Source of the DNA: Mesostigma viride
Taxonomy: Eukaryota > Streptophyta > Mesostigmatophyceae > Mesostigmatales > Mesostigmataceae
DNA: 64,000 bases
Assembly (NCBI GenBank): GCA_009746045.1
Contig: RPFO01000359.1
Location: 594,662 to 658,661, forward strand
Reading direction: 5' to 3'
The number at the start of each line of letters is the position of its first letter. Within the stretch, counting starts at the first letter, position 1. Below are positions 48,640 through 59,926 of this stretch, piece after piece. The notes beneath the pieces are model-generated. The model worked only from the letters and a program-made list of their open reading frames with translations. It ran no database searches and was not told where the DNA came from. A program made the position numbers and the translations under genes.

Positions 48640-51600
48640 ACGTACCAAACTATTCTATCTATTTGGAATTATAACCCCCCTAACTTTGCCGGCCCCTTTT
48701 CGTGCGGCTGAGAGAGCAAGCTTGAGCCCCGCTACACTAAAGAGGCGTCCGGCATGCACATGTTCGCCAATGAACGTCCTATTACACCCACAGTTGTGCC
48801 TGTACAATGATGCAAAGAGAGCACGTTGTGGCCTGCCTCTTGATAGTGAGAGAAACTTCATTTCGTTTCCTATCGTCCCAGTAGTATGTGACGGCGAATG
48901 CCTGGTACAGAGGCGGTGATGACCCACTCCCTGCTGACAGCACCCACGTTCCATGGCAAGAAGCCACTTGTTATCCGCACCATGCTTGAGCACCTTGACC
49001 ACGGGAGTGGGAAACAAGACACTTCAAAAAAGTGCGATTTGGGAAGGTTTGAAAATGGGATTCAAAAGAGTGCGATTTGGAAAAGCTGTCTTCGAAAATG
49101 TGCGATCTCAGGACGAGCCACAAATTTACGCCGGACTACGTTAATAACAACTCACTTGCACTCGTCCTGCAATGGGATGACGTGTGTGCAAGTATGGCAA
49201 GTGGGCCCATTGCAAGAGCTGCCCAATGAGGCCGCGACGAGGGAAAACGTGAGACTGTCAAATATCAAACAAGGTACTGTCCACCGAGGGTGACCAATAC
49301 CATTCATGAATCAGTTACATGAGCAAGGGTCAGCTTCCAATGGGTTTGAGGTCATGCACCTTAGAGCCCCTATGGTGTTTCATCGATCTCGAGGTCATGC
49401 AGCACGACGTGTCCGGGAAAAAAAAAAATGATCTCATGACATGATATGCCAAATGAGATGTCCGGGCAACCACGTGGGAGCAGCCACATGCGACAGGTGT
49501 CGAGGCCATCCCCGAGCTTTTCAATAGACCACCCGGCCATGCATGGGAGCATGGGTATATTCCGCTGACAACAATCGCCATCGCCCATGGGGCCGTGAGG
49601 CCGGCGCGGCGGCGTCAAACTGAGCGGGGATCAAATTTATGCGTGCATGCGCTTGTGGGCAGTGAGTCCAAAGATCTTACCGCCTGACTCAGGGGGTGGG
49701 GTTCTTCGCACATCGGGGGTGGGTGAGTGGGGCAATCGATTTGCTGGTAAGAGTAAATAAAAAGGAAAAAGAGGGAGGGGGGAGGGGGGGGGGGGGCGGG
49801 AAAGAGGCGTCTCTGCCAATGGAGGCCAAGCGGGGTGGGTCACGTGTGACAAGGATGAAGGCCAGGGAGGCAGGTGATAGAGGCAAAAGCAGCGGACGAT
49901 GGAAGACACAATAGCACCCAGACTAGGATGGACAAGAAACCACCAGCAAGAATAAAAGAGCAACGTAAACGATGGTTACGATGGCACACACAGCAGTGGG
50001 TGGGGTGGGTGGATGAGGGAATGGTGTAGTAATTCCCATGTCAATGTTTCCAGAGTTGCGTAAATGATACAACAAATACTGTCCAACATTCAGACCCACA
50101 CACACACACATATCTATCCTCAAAGATGTCCGGGCCACACTCGAGGACGGGCAAGCAATCCAGTAATATCCTCCGCCTGTCACTGTTTGAGGGTAATGGC
50201 CCGTCCACGCGACAAAAAGGCATGGGGGTGTCTGATCTCCCGCACAAAAACCACCGCCCCGCCCCATGAGGGTGCAACACACCGGGGGCGGAGCAGCAAA
50301 CTGCGCGGTGCGCGAGAGAGGGCGACCATGTTTCGGTGAACCGTGGTCGGCACTACATATGGCCAAGGAAAACACACCACCACGCGTCACACACAACATG
50401 CTGCTACGAAGGACGGATGTTCGAGATGTCAAGGTGAAGGGCTTAATAAAGAGCGGGACATGCTCGCTCCTCGCACGAAGCACCCTCGCCAACCGTGTTC
50501 CTCAAAGTGAACACGTCCCTTTCCGCAAATTCCCTTGAGCACCGCTCTCATGGGCATCGGGAGACGCGGCTCTACGAGTAAAGTGCGGTAAGAAGAACGG
50601 ATAAAAAGTCAAGAAAAGGGGTAGGTCTCAAGAGTAGGCTCAACGAGTTTGGATAGCAAACAACATCATGACGGAGGGGAAAATGCATCCACAAGGGAGG
50701 CGGGAGATGAGGTCGAGAGAGTGACAGAGAAAACCAAAAGGGAAACCGGGATGTGGGCAGGGCGAGGTTCTAGAGGAGTAGGGTTCTCGCTCCGTTGGCC
50801 AACGGCGCCCGAGCATTATAACATTGACTCACACCTACAACCATCGCATTAGCAAAGCAGCTGAACGATTCCCAGATGCATTAGCAGAGAGTGAGTCGAC
50901 CCAAAGAAAAGTGGCACATGCTAGCTGGTTGAAGGCGCAATTGGGGAGAAACACACCCACCAAAACTCAAAAGTCCTCGAGGACGCCTTCTAGCTCTGTT
51001 GGCCACCGCGACGGCCACCGCAAGCAAGAGGCGCAGGCCGCGCAGCCGTGGCCTGGGTGACTGGCCACTGCATGACTCGTTCTAGCCATGCCGCCGTCAT
51101 GCCGCCATGGGAGGACCTGAATTCCTCTTTACTTCAGTAAATTAAGGGGAAACTTTCCTATTACAAGAGATAATGGAAGGGCCAACGCTGTACAGAAATC
51201 CCTATCTGATGTAGGGAGGCTACTGGCTAAAGTCTCTATGTTTGATCCCCTTCTGGGCTGTGGCTCAGATGGTCGTCGGTCATCGGTGCTTGTCGACGCG
51301 CCGCGCCCGGGCCGGTTTGGGGCATGACACGCGGGGATTGCGCGGGAAACGACCGCATGGGGCACGTGTGCCTCGTTGCCGCGCAACTCGTCTGCTGGGA
51401 CTCGTCGCGGTGACTCGGTAGTCCATGGTGACTCAGACAAGGTATTCCGGAAGGTCACAAGCGTGCGGCTGTTGGCTGGGTACTGTAGTCGACTTGTAAC
51501 CTGGGCACTAATGTTTATGAAGTTGCGGCCTCGCCAAAGAAATGGTTTCCGAGTCGCCAAAGGATGGATTGCGGTCGCCAGAAGTTAGTTTGTGGTACTG

Positions 51601-51835
51601 GGCGGAGGGTTACAGCACAATAAGTCAATAACATTACCTAGTTTCCTGCACCTTGGCGATGGAGTTTTTTAGCCTGCGTTGGGCGACGCCAGCTGCTGTG
51701 CGATCATGACCGTGCGGTCATAAGCATCCATTTTTCACGGAACGTATAATGCAACGGTGCTCTGGCTTGTTTCGTTAATTTGGTCGCTGCTCTCTGCGTC
51801 TTCTAACAGATTCCCATTCCCCTCTTAACTCCACG
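48640..51835. other. Unassigned region
   Basis: No convincing gene. It contains three nearby GTGCGATTTGG-like repeats (49035-49110), a G-run (49780-49797) and a short (CA)n at about 50095-50110. ORFs up to about 190 codons occur but lack recognisable motifs or codon consistency. Confidence 0.4.
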
Positions 51836-52241
51836 ATGTCAACGCCAATACGCTGGAGGAGGGCCTCGACGGAGTTGCCAGATCCCTCCACACCGAAGAA
51901 ACAAAGCAAGGAAAGAGGATCGGGGAATTCGACGGCCTCTCCGATATGCTTGGATTTCTCGCCTCAGCGCTCTTCCCCCGCGAGCAAGCCGCGGCTTGTG
52001 AGGACCCTGCCTCCTCTTCAGGCGGATCGAGCAAGTGCGAGTCTGCGCCTGTATTCTTAATGCCGGTAGCATTTTTTGGAAAGCATCGTCTAACATAACG
52101 ACATTGTTTTGCGTGGCATTCGTACTTCAGGGAGAATTCGAAGGGCCTTTGAGGGATCGCACTGGTGTGAAGGAAGAGCGTGGTCCGCCGGTGTCCCGAG
52201 CGACGTCTACCGAGCTGCCAGCTGTGATGGTATTGTGGTGA
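51836..52241 (+). CDS. Possible small two-exon gene, unknown
   Basis: An ATG at 51836 opens 74 codons of Ser/Pro/Arg-rich sequence. A second segment (52131-52241) follows a TACTTCAG acceptor and encodes a charged piece ending at a TGA. A donor-like GTGCGA lies at about 52034. The product would be small, basic and disordered. There is no family match; it could be chance. Confidence 0.25.
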
Positions 52242-53211
52242 CTTACTGGCGGTTAACTGTGCTTGTATTTGTAGGCCTTTTCTGCTATTGGGTTTACTTT
52301 GCATCAGCCATTTACGCATGCATTGCTAAATGTTACATGGGGTTGATTGGCCAGCCTTTGTAAGAGATTACCATCACTTGTTTTTTTGAAGGCATTGCTC
52401 TTCTGCCTGTTTCAATAATAGGTTGCCCATCATTCGCACCTACAGTCCATCTCAACTACATCGTTCATTTTTTCTGTGTGTGATGGCAAGTTTGCATTTT
52501 ACCATACCAATAATGCTCGCATCGCTTGCTAAGGAATATGGTTCGCGGGTATTTTCACTCTGCATTATGAATGTAGGGGGGCACTGAGAGCATGTAAAGT
52601 GAGCAGGTATGCATCAAGGCTGATTCGATGAGTTTTCCCAAAGTGGGTGTGCCCATGCCGCACCATGGTTTACACCCCACCTTCATCTGTTGGAAACTTG
52701 CGGGTTTTTTGTTCTGTTTACATGTTTACAGACACTTGGCAAAGTTTCTCAGAGATGTCTATTGGGTATGGGGCAATTTGGTTTGCATTGCTGTGATGTC
52801 ACATGGGACCGTGGTGATGATGAGTCACTTGGAGGGGGAAGCAAGTGTGCACAATTGCCATGGGTCGGTAGCGCCACTAATGGATTCCTCTTCGTTATGG
52901 GGAGACATTCTTGTTACATGTCAGTCTAGTTATATAATGGTGTTGTTCTTTGTGACAAATTGGCTACTTTCTCGCGTGCCCCACACCCGTCTTGTCCATC
53001 GCTTGACTTGCGCCCTTGCTTGTGCACAATGATGCCACTTGCATTGCCATTCCTCCACCTCTCCTTATTTCGCCATGCAGGCATTAGCTGCCGCCCTCTT
53101 TTATTTCCTCTCTCATTTCCTTTAAATGCTTAGGGCTTGATTTAGGATTCAGTCGTGTACAAGAACATCAGTGTCTAAATTTGATTGTGTCATGATTGCG
53201 TTTGCTGTTGC
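52242..53211. other. Unassigned, T-rich region
   Basis: T/G-rich sequence with several hydrophobic ORFs of doubtful meaning (for example 52628-53032). It may be intronic. Confidence 0.35.
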
Positions 53212-53435
53212 AGGTGGGTGGCTGGACGAATGCGAAGATGGACAGCAGAAAGAGGGTTTGCGGCGGCAAGGGCGTGAACGCTAGTCACCGTTGTCAGGTG
53301 AAACTTGAGAATGGGTACACATACCTTGCAATTGATTGCAGTACCTGGGTAAAGATCAATGATAAGCTGTCAAAAAGAAAGCCAGGTCCGTTTTTTTTTT
53401 TTTCAGCAAGGCATGTGCAAAGAATTCTGAGATGA
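53212..53435 (+). CDS. Exon-like segment, unknown
   Basis: Follows a pyrimidine tract ending GTTGCAG (about 53212). It encodes a Lys/Arg-rich piece with two Cys and 'YTYLAIDCSTWVKIND'. It could be a terminal or internal exon of a host gene with 51836-52241. Not recognised. Confidence 0.3.
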
Positions 53436-53639
53436 GCCTGCACTTGCCGGATGGTAAGGCCGTCCCTGCCTACTCCGGTTTATAAATGCCGCAATTTTGT
53501 TTTAGCGACCTTTGGGTCATTTGCATTTTGGGGCACAAGTTTACATGGTATGGTATTTGATGATGCCAACTGGGATGTACCCTGAATAGGGCTGTATGCT
53601 CGTATGTACAACATAGAGTGGACACTCACTTCCATATTC

Positions 53640-53720
53640 CTCGACGACTCTACAATTGTAGACAAGATAACGGCAGGTTTGAGCTACCATGGTCCGAATT
53701 CTTCCGCTGGTTGTATCTAT
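53640..53720 (+). mobile_element. Degenerate Penelope 3'-end fragment
   Basis: Resembles P-1 37300-37400 (GATAACGGCAGG, GAGCTACCATGGTCCGRATTC, CGCTGGTTGT) with internal deletions. Confidence 0.55.
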
Positions 53721-54743
53721 AGTGATGGACTCTACAATGAATATATTTTTAACAAAATCGTTGCATGAGCCGTTAATGAATATCAATTATCAAGTAATAG
53801 TTGTCAAGATCACTCAAAATTAAGTGGGACAAGTCTACTTCAAGGTCTTGCACTTAATAAGTACGTAAGTACTTGCGTGTCATTAATTAATTAATTAATA
53901 GACACGTGAGGATAAGTCCTCAGTGGGAGGGGAACATGGGATGGAATGGATGGTGGAAGCTATCTAGGTCCTAGGTACAGCTAGGGTTGTGGGAACCGAG
54001 GCCCGAATCGCTATGAACGCCATACGCGGTCACATGCGGAGCCCCCACAGACTTGGGGGTGGTCTCCTTCATCACTACTTGCCATCTATCCTTGCGTACC
54101 ATCTGCCTCCGTATTACAGACAATAATAAGACTATGACCGAGACATTATGCTTCGTCAAGTCCGGTGTTTTTTGCAACGTCACCCACATCTGTTCGGTGC
54201 TGCCCCTTGGCACAAGCTCTACAAACAGGTCGTGGACCGGCTGGATCGCGTAGTATCTCCGCACATCTGAACCCTGTGGTGCCAGATCTCCTTTGCGGCC
54301 GTTCCGAGCCTGGAACGTGATTCGTTGTCCACATCGTCGCGTCGCTGCAGCAACACGATGTTTTCTGGCATATGTGGGCTTTTGGTTCCCACCACACATT
54401 TGAAAGTGCTGTCCTCCGGATTTTTGCCTTTGCACCGTGTGCATTTCTTGGACGTTTGGAATCATGGCATGGCTAACGTACGTAATGACTGACTAGCTAT
54501 ACCTTTTCAGTGGTTTCCCATTTGCGGGTATTTCCTCGTAAATGGTGGGAGAGCGATCGCAGCAATGGTGCTTACCCCTAGACACTCCCGGCCAGTGGCT
54601 CGAAATTAACACACGCGCGCCCTGATCAAGCAAGCTGTTTCCGGCCCCACCGTCTAGGTCATCTAGTCGCTCTACACGTAAAAAAATTAAATTAAATTAT
54701 AACATGCCTCCGTTGGGAGATCATGTAGCACATATTCCTTGAT

Positions 54744-56706
54744 TGAATTGAATTGAATTGAATTGTAACATAACTCCGTTGGGAGTATATGTAGCACATA
54801 GCCCAGAGAAGGGGCATATGGCCTATCATACATTCTAAGCTACTTCCTGCAAGGGTGGGAATGTAAACAACACTTGCTCTAGGTGCACTAGGGCACCTGC
54901 ACCACCCAGAGTTTCAGGCAACACCCAGCGAAGGGGAGCCTGTCATAGGTGGGGAAGATCATCATGGCTATACAAGAGCTAGGACATGGCTTCTCTACAG
55001 AGAGCATCTCTCTGCATGGCATAGAATGGCGAAATTCTTAATGCAACATCCATGGGGGTCCCGTTATAGGCAGGGCTTGGCTAAATCCTGTAGACAACAT
55101 CCATGGGGGCCATTATGGGCGCACATGCGCGTGGGCCACATGCTAGGCTAAGCCTGACTAATCTACACTACTGGTATGAATTCCCTAGTCTGGGGTGGCA
55201 GGAGGGGGCTGCCAGGGCTTGTGGTCAACGTGGATGACCGCCCCCCTCCAGTATACCGGCTTCCCCCCTGCGCTGTGCCGGAGCTGAAGGTAGGCCGGCC
55301 ATAGCTCGCGTCGCCGCTGTTGCTGGGCCAGGGTCAAGTCGTCGTCCAGCGTGAAGCGAGTCCTCGAGAGCTTCTTGCGGCATTTAAGGAACGACAGCTT
55401 GTCCGCCATGTACTTAAAGGTGAGGAGCACGGGTGCCGGGCCAGCCTTCCCCCGCGCGCGGGGGAGGCGGACAGCCGACATGTCCAGCTCACCAGTGAGT
55501 AGCATGGGGGCAAGAATGTCGCGCTTAAATGCCTCAAGAAGGGTCGTGGAGGTCTCACCTGCCGGCTGGTCGAAGTGCTTGACGATGACATTGTGGCTGC
55601 GCCGGGCGATGTCGGTTTCCTCGCGAAGGTCGAGGGCTTGTTGCTTGAGTTGTGCCGAGATGGTGGAGGTGGTGGAGGTGGTGTGCTGCTTAAGCAAGTC
55701 CGCCCAGGTGGAGGGAGCATCGCCGGCCGGGCCAGCAGACGCCGGCTGGGCGGCGATGTCCTTCACCGCCTGGGCGGTGAGGCCGGCGGTGTCATGCAAG
55801 CTCTCAAGGGCGTTGGCGGTGGCTTGAAGGCGTTGGTCGAGGTCGAGGAGCTGGGCTTTGATGTCGGCAGTGGAGGCGGAAATGGCAGTGGAGGTGGAGG
55901 CGGCAGCGGCGGAAATGTGAGGAAGTTCAGCAGCCAGCGTGCCACCCATTGCTGCGACGTCAGCAGCAAGGGGGGTCACGTGCTGCTGAAAGGCTTCCGT
56001 GAGGATGGAACGGAGGGTGGGGGCGGAGATGGATGGAGCCCAGATCTCGTCGTCAGAGCGCTCGAGAAGGGAGTTGAGGATGGTGTGCTGGAGCTGGGGG
56101 CGGGGGCAGCCAAGCAGGGCGCCGTGGGTTTGCCAGCGGCAGCCGTTGCTGCCGATGAGGCGACCTTGGTCGTAAAGATGGAGGCACAGGTCGTAAAGCG
56201 AGGCGTAGTCCCCGTAGAAGATGCAGTCCATAGCATCGTAAGGAGACAGGTTGTTCCAGTCGTGATCATCGACCTTGAAAGGGTGGGGCCGAAAGCGCGG
56301 TTCCGAGGGGCGGGACCATCCTGTTTTGTCGGCTGGGCGGGTGCGTTTCGGGTCAGGCGATGCCGATGGCGAGGCATTAAGCCCGGGAGGTTGCTGGGTG
56401 GCCACCAGTGCACGACTAGTGTCACCGCTGTCTACCGGACCTGATGGCGAAGCTGCAGCCGCAGCTGCCGCATTTTCATGGGCGAGCGCATCCGCCAAAC
56501 TGCGTTGCGTCAAAGGACGTTTGCTCGTCATATATTGCGTGTTAGATTCGGAAAATTATATCAGCATGTGCGTCTTAGAGAGACGAAGCGATAGTGATAT
56601 TCACAGCTGAATTTGGGGCTCAAACGTGAAAGTTATGAGCTCCGCCGTCAGCCATGGCTACCTCGTGGCTCGTGGCTGTACTTAACTTGGCTGTACTTAA
56701 CTTGGC
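54744..56706 (-). mobile_element. HL-3: full-length ORF1-only non-LTR element inside L-3
   Basis: 1963 bp with an 11-bp TSD, TATTCCTTGAT (54733-54743 and 56707-56717). Its 3' end has GAATT repeats and the ACTCCGTTGGGAGT stem-loop. Its 5' end has a duplicated GTACTTAACTTGGCT. It is close to HL-2 throughout, which indicates recent activity. Confidence 0.92.
55185..56531 (-). CDS. HL-3 ORF1 protein, L1-ORF1p-like, intact
   Basis: 448 codons from the ATG at 56531. Residues 1-150 are Ala/Ser/Pro-rich with aromatic patches. About 150-330 is helical, with repeated Ala/Thr/Leu heptad-like spacing likely to trimerise. About 330-400 is an RRM-like fold around 'RLPRARGKAGPAPVLLTFK'. About 400-448 is the C-terminal domain with 'LAQQQRRRELWP' and 'PVYWRGAVIHV'. 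This is the plan of L1 ORF1 proteins, which trimerise and bind RNA. The element has no ORF2, so it needs an RT from elsewhere; the shared 3' end with L-1 suggests which. HL-2 carries the same ORF with frameshifts. Confidence 0.85.
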   Translation of the reverse strand: MTSKRPLTQRSLADALAHENAAAAAAASPSGPVDSGDTSRALVATQQPPGLNASPSASPDPKRTRPADKTGWSRPSEPRFRPHPFKVDDHDWNNLSPYDAMDCIFYGDYASLYDLCLHLYDQGRLIGSNGCRWQTHGALLGCPRPQLQHTILNSLLERSDDEIWAPSISAPTLRSILTEAFQQHVTPLAADVAAMGGTLAAELPHISAAAASTSTAISASTADIKAQLLDLDQRLQATANALESLHDTAGLTAQAVKDIAAQPASAGPAGDAPSTWADLLKQHTTSTTSTISAQLKQQALDLREETDIARRSHNVIVKHFDQPAGETSTTLLEAFKRDILAPMLLTGELDMSAVRLPRARGKAGPAPVLLTFKYMADKLSFLKCRKKLSRTRFTLDDDLTLAQQQRRRELWPAYLQLRHSAGGKPVYWRGAVIHVDHKPWQPPPATPD

Positions 56707-57339
56707 TATTCCTTGATGGGTGGTGGAAAGGAGAGAGCCGCGTAATCTAACTATCCTAACGCTAATCTACCTAGTCTAGAAAAATCCTAACTGCCCGATC
56801 GTCAAAACGCCTCCTCCTCTTGGGGGGAGGGGGCTTGCCCACAGGGTCGGGCGTGTGAGCCTTGACAATCTTCTGCCACCGCGTCTTGTTCTGCATGGCA
56901 GTCCAAAGAAGGGAGAGAGAGTGGATGCGGTATTCAAACTGGGCTGGGACCAGTAGGTCATCCAGCAACATCGGTACGTAGTTCGTGACATGTTTCCCTA
57001 CCCTGGCTCTACACGTAAGCCAGCCATAATTTCAATGCACAAAGCTACACATTTCCATCACCATTCATATTCATCATCCTGAACGACTCGAACACGCGGA
57101 CAAGATAACGGTAGGCTCGAGCTACCAAGGTCCGGATTCTTCTGATTTCTGGCCTGCGCTGGTTGTCTCCTTGATATTACAGACAAACCAGGAGGCTGCC
57201 AGGGTGTGAGCCCGTCACGTCTAGTGTAGCACATGTCCATGCCGAGTCTATCACGAAAAGTCCACGGGTGGCGGCCCTGCCGCGCGCAGCCTGGGGCACG
57301 CCAGGTGAGGACATATCGCCCATGATGATGCCAAGCTAC

Positions 57340-57386
57340 CATGGTCCGGATTCTCCCGATTTCTGGCCTGCGCTGGTTGTCTCCTT
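57340..57386 (+). mobile_element. Penelope 3'-end fragment (about 47 bp)
   Basis: Matches the last 47 bp of P-1/P-2, ending GGTTGTCTCCTTG. No clear TSD. Confidence 0.7.
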
Positions 57387-57589
57387 GATATCTCCCAGGC
57401 TGGGCGGGCTTGGTGCCAGCTATAGTCTATCTGATGTGTCTACCTGATCTGTGCGGGCCTGGTGCCCGGCTAGGCCCAGGCGCCTGTGCCTAATAATGTG
57501 GGAGACATAGGGCAAATCAGCGTACAAATCCTCATTGCTAATGTGCAAACCAAAGGGGATGTTATGCGCATGGGCATGCCACGGACTAC

Positions 57590-57945
57590 TATTAATTAAT
57601 TAATTAATTAGACTCGTGCGCCCGTTGGGGAGTCACGGAGCATCAACCCCGATGGATGGATGGATGGATGGATGGATGGGTGCAAACAGTCCTACCGGTC
57701 TAATATCTATAGATCTACATCAGCTACATACTACATCTATCTAACAGCATTCTAACTACAACATCTATCTAGACAGCCGCACGCTGCCCTAGGGGAGCTG
57801 TCTGGCGTGCCTCCCACGGGATTGCACACGCGGGCGCTTCCCCACTGGGGGGGGCTCGTTGTCCTCTATGACCTGGGCCCACTTGGCCTTGTCCATCATC
57901 TTCTTCCAAATCACGGAGAGGCCTAGCTAGGCCCCCCATGTCCTC
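57590..57945 (-). pseudogene. Diverged LINE 3' end
   Basis: A (TTAA)n tail, a CCGTTGGGGAG stem-loop remnant and GATG repeats are followed, on the minus strand, by codons resembling the L-1 C-terminus: a Trp-Lys-Lys helix, then a Pro/Arg-rich end. A divergent family member. Confidence 0.5.
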
Positions 57946-58073
57946 TACTAGCTGTTCTTTGACGGACTACTATGCTAATCTCATTAGAAAATAATTACAC
58001 CGAAGTTACAAATATCGTCTGCATCATGCCCCAACCATGCACTTAATACTTGATGTATGCCGCGTTTGCATGT

Positions 58074-58112
58074 CAAGGAGACAACCAGCGCAGGCCAGAA
58101 ATCGGGAGAATC
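58074..58112 (-). mobile_element. 39-bp Penelope 3'-end micro-insertion
   Basis: Begins CAAGGAGACAACCAGCGCAG, the reverse of the P-1 terminus. It is flanked by GCATGT (58068-58073 and 58113-58118). Confidence 0.7.
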
Positions 58113-58339
58113 GCATGTATTTCGTGCGGGTCGGGCCCAACTGAATATTAATTAGTTAATTAATTAATGATGCGGCGAGAGCGCTCTGTGGCCTGCCCAC
58201 TCGTGGCAGCATGAGAGAGGCTAGTGCACGCTAGTCGGGGGCGCCCCCTCCCTCCTTGTAATGTATGGGGGTTGGAGGTTCCTTTGTTGGCACCCATGTG
58301 ACGCACTGGCGTGCCTATTAATCAATAACTGAGGATTAT

Positions 58340-58375
58340 CAAGGAGACAACCAGCGCAGGCCAGAAATCGGGAGA
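58340..58375 (-). mobile_element. 36-bp Penelope 3'-end micro-insertion with 16-bp TSD
   Basis: The insert is exactly the last 36 bp of the Penelope family, in reverse. It is flanked by a perfect 16-bp repeat, AATAACTGAGGATTAT (58324-58339 and 58376-58391). Confidence 0.88.
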
Positions 58376-58689
58376 AATAACTGAGGATTATGCTCATACA
58401 TGTGATGCAGCCTACGTGTATTTATCAGTAATTAATTAAGTTGTCAGAAACTGTTATCCTCAAGAAAGGCAGCAAATGGACTAAATGCTGCCAACGGCCT
58501 GTACGCGAAAAAATGCGAGAACTCACGGTAGCCAGACAAATCAGGGTTCGAACTAGCTACCAACTGGGACCTATGCCATAGATTCCGCAATAAGGCGATT
58601 TATCAACGAGGAAACTGGTCTGCGAGGGTCAGACATCTGGAGGGATCTATGACATGTAGGGTTATATAAACATCACTTAATATCAATGA

Positions 58690-58722
58690 GACAACCAGCA
58701 CAGGCCAGAAATCTGGATCGAT
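58690..58722 (-). mobile_element. Penelope 3'-end fragment
   Basis: CAATGAGACAACCAGCACAG and following bases match the reversed terminus with a few changes. The TSD is not clear. Confidence 0.55.
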
Positions 58723-58825
58723 GTGTCATTTATGACATGTTTGAGAAAATAAATGCTTAATAACATCGTTTATCTATTACATCAATTGGTACCAAAAGCA
58801 AACTTGTCCAAATAGGGTACCGTGG

Positions 58826-58875
58826 GGTGGGGGGTGGGGGGTGGGGGTGGGGGTGGGGGTGGGGGTGGGGGGGGA
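58826..58875. repeat. G-rich tract (GGGGGT)n
   Basis: Runs of four to eight G separated by T. It could fold into G-quadruplexes. Confidence 0.9.
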
Positions 58876-59600
58876 GCGACTTAAAATTTTCCACACCCAT
58901 AGAACTTTGTCTCACTTAACATGACATCTCACACTGTATGAGGAAACAGACACGGCTGTTTTCCAAGTCTGCCATTGGTCATCTTACTCCTAGGATGCCT
59001 CCGTAACATATGGCAATGACAATGGGACTGGTTATGCTTGGCAGAAACTGAAAACAGCAAGACATGTTGCCACTACGCATGTGCAAGCATAGCTCTGCCC
59101 TGTGCAGCACATAAGCAAGGCTACTCCGAATACGTGCCAAGCTTGCTATCTAGTGGACAGAAAATGCCCATGGTCTTCGGAAAAGCCTTGGATACCACTG
59201 TGGAGCTTTTCCCTGCATTCAATAGAAATAACTAAACATACATGTGCGCTTAAAAAATGCACAAAATGCAACAGCACAACACAGTCAGCAATAACAGTCC
59301 AAGTAACCAACCCAACTTCCTATCCGAAAATAAATCAGAATTAGCATAGCCATGGTCCTATATTACATGTCAGAGGTCGATTTTAGAGACACTTAGGCTG
59401 CTAAGGTAGCAGAACAAGCATAGTTACCCTGATGACCATGGCACTGCTGCGGCCACACATGGCACTATTGCCTTTTCAGCAGTGAGCCAACGAAAGAAAA
59501 TTGTGCCCGACAGCGTGCCATGAATAGACGCAATGGGTGATAGAGAGTGGCGTGATAGCTGGCTGATTTACTGGCTGATAGATTGGCTGGTTAACTGGCT
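58876..59600. other. Unassigned region
   Basis: No gene recognised. Short ORFs (59038-59235 and others) lack motifs. Confidence 0.4.
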
Positions 59601-59609
59601 GTTTGGTGG

Positions 59610-59895
59610 GCAGGTGGTTGGTTGGTTGGTTGGTTGGTTGGTTGGTTGGTTGGTTGGGCGGGCGGGCGGGCGGGCGGATGGGCGAGGGGCGGGCGGGCGG
59701 GCGGGCGGGCGGGCGGGTGGGCGGGCGGGCGGGCGGGCGGGCGGGCGGGCGGGCGGGCGGGCGGGCGGGCGGGCGGGCGGGCGGGCGGGCGGGCGGGCGG
59801 GCGGGCGGGCGGCGGGCGGGCGGCGGCGGGCGGGCGGGCGGGCGGGCGGGCGGGCGGGCGGGCGGGCGGGCGGGCGGGCGGGCGGGTGGGTGGAG
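59610..59895. repeat. (GGTT)n then (GGGC)n microsatellite
   Basis: GGTT units (59618-59655) pass into about 230 bp of GGGC units with a few substitutions. The long ORFs reading AGGR or PARP come from the repeat. Confidence 0.95.
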
Positions 59896-59926
59896 GTGGG
59901 TGATAAACTGAGGAAGAGCTGAATCA

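Larger units (their letters stand above)
54682..57005 (-). mobile_element. L-3: 5'-truncated LINE inside P-2
   Basis: The tail and stem-loop are at 54682-54732; the 3' UTR and last RT-protein codons are at 56718-57005. A 13-bp TSD, GCTCTACACGTAA, lies at 54669-54681 and 57006-57018. HL-3 is inserted into its 3' UTR. Confidence 0.9.
54124..57174 (+). mobile_element. P-2: 5'-truncated Penelope-like copy split by L-3
   Basis: Matches P-1 from about 36705 to its 3' end, in two pieces: 54124-54681 and 57019-57174. The 12-bp TSD TATTACAGACAA lies at 54112-54123 and 57175-57186. The coding remnant covers only the last residues of the RT ORF. L-3 lies inside with its own TSD. Confidence 0.9.

Noticed and set aside
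59640-59890. Telomeric repeat
   Set aside because: GGTT and GGGC units do not match TTAGGG, TTTAGGG or TTTTAGGG types.
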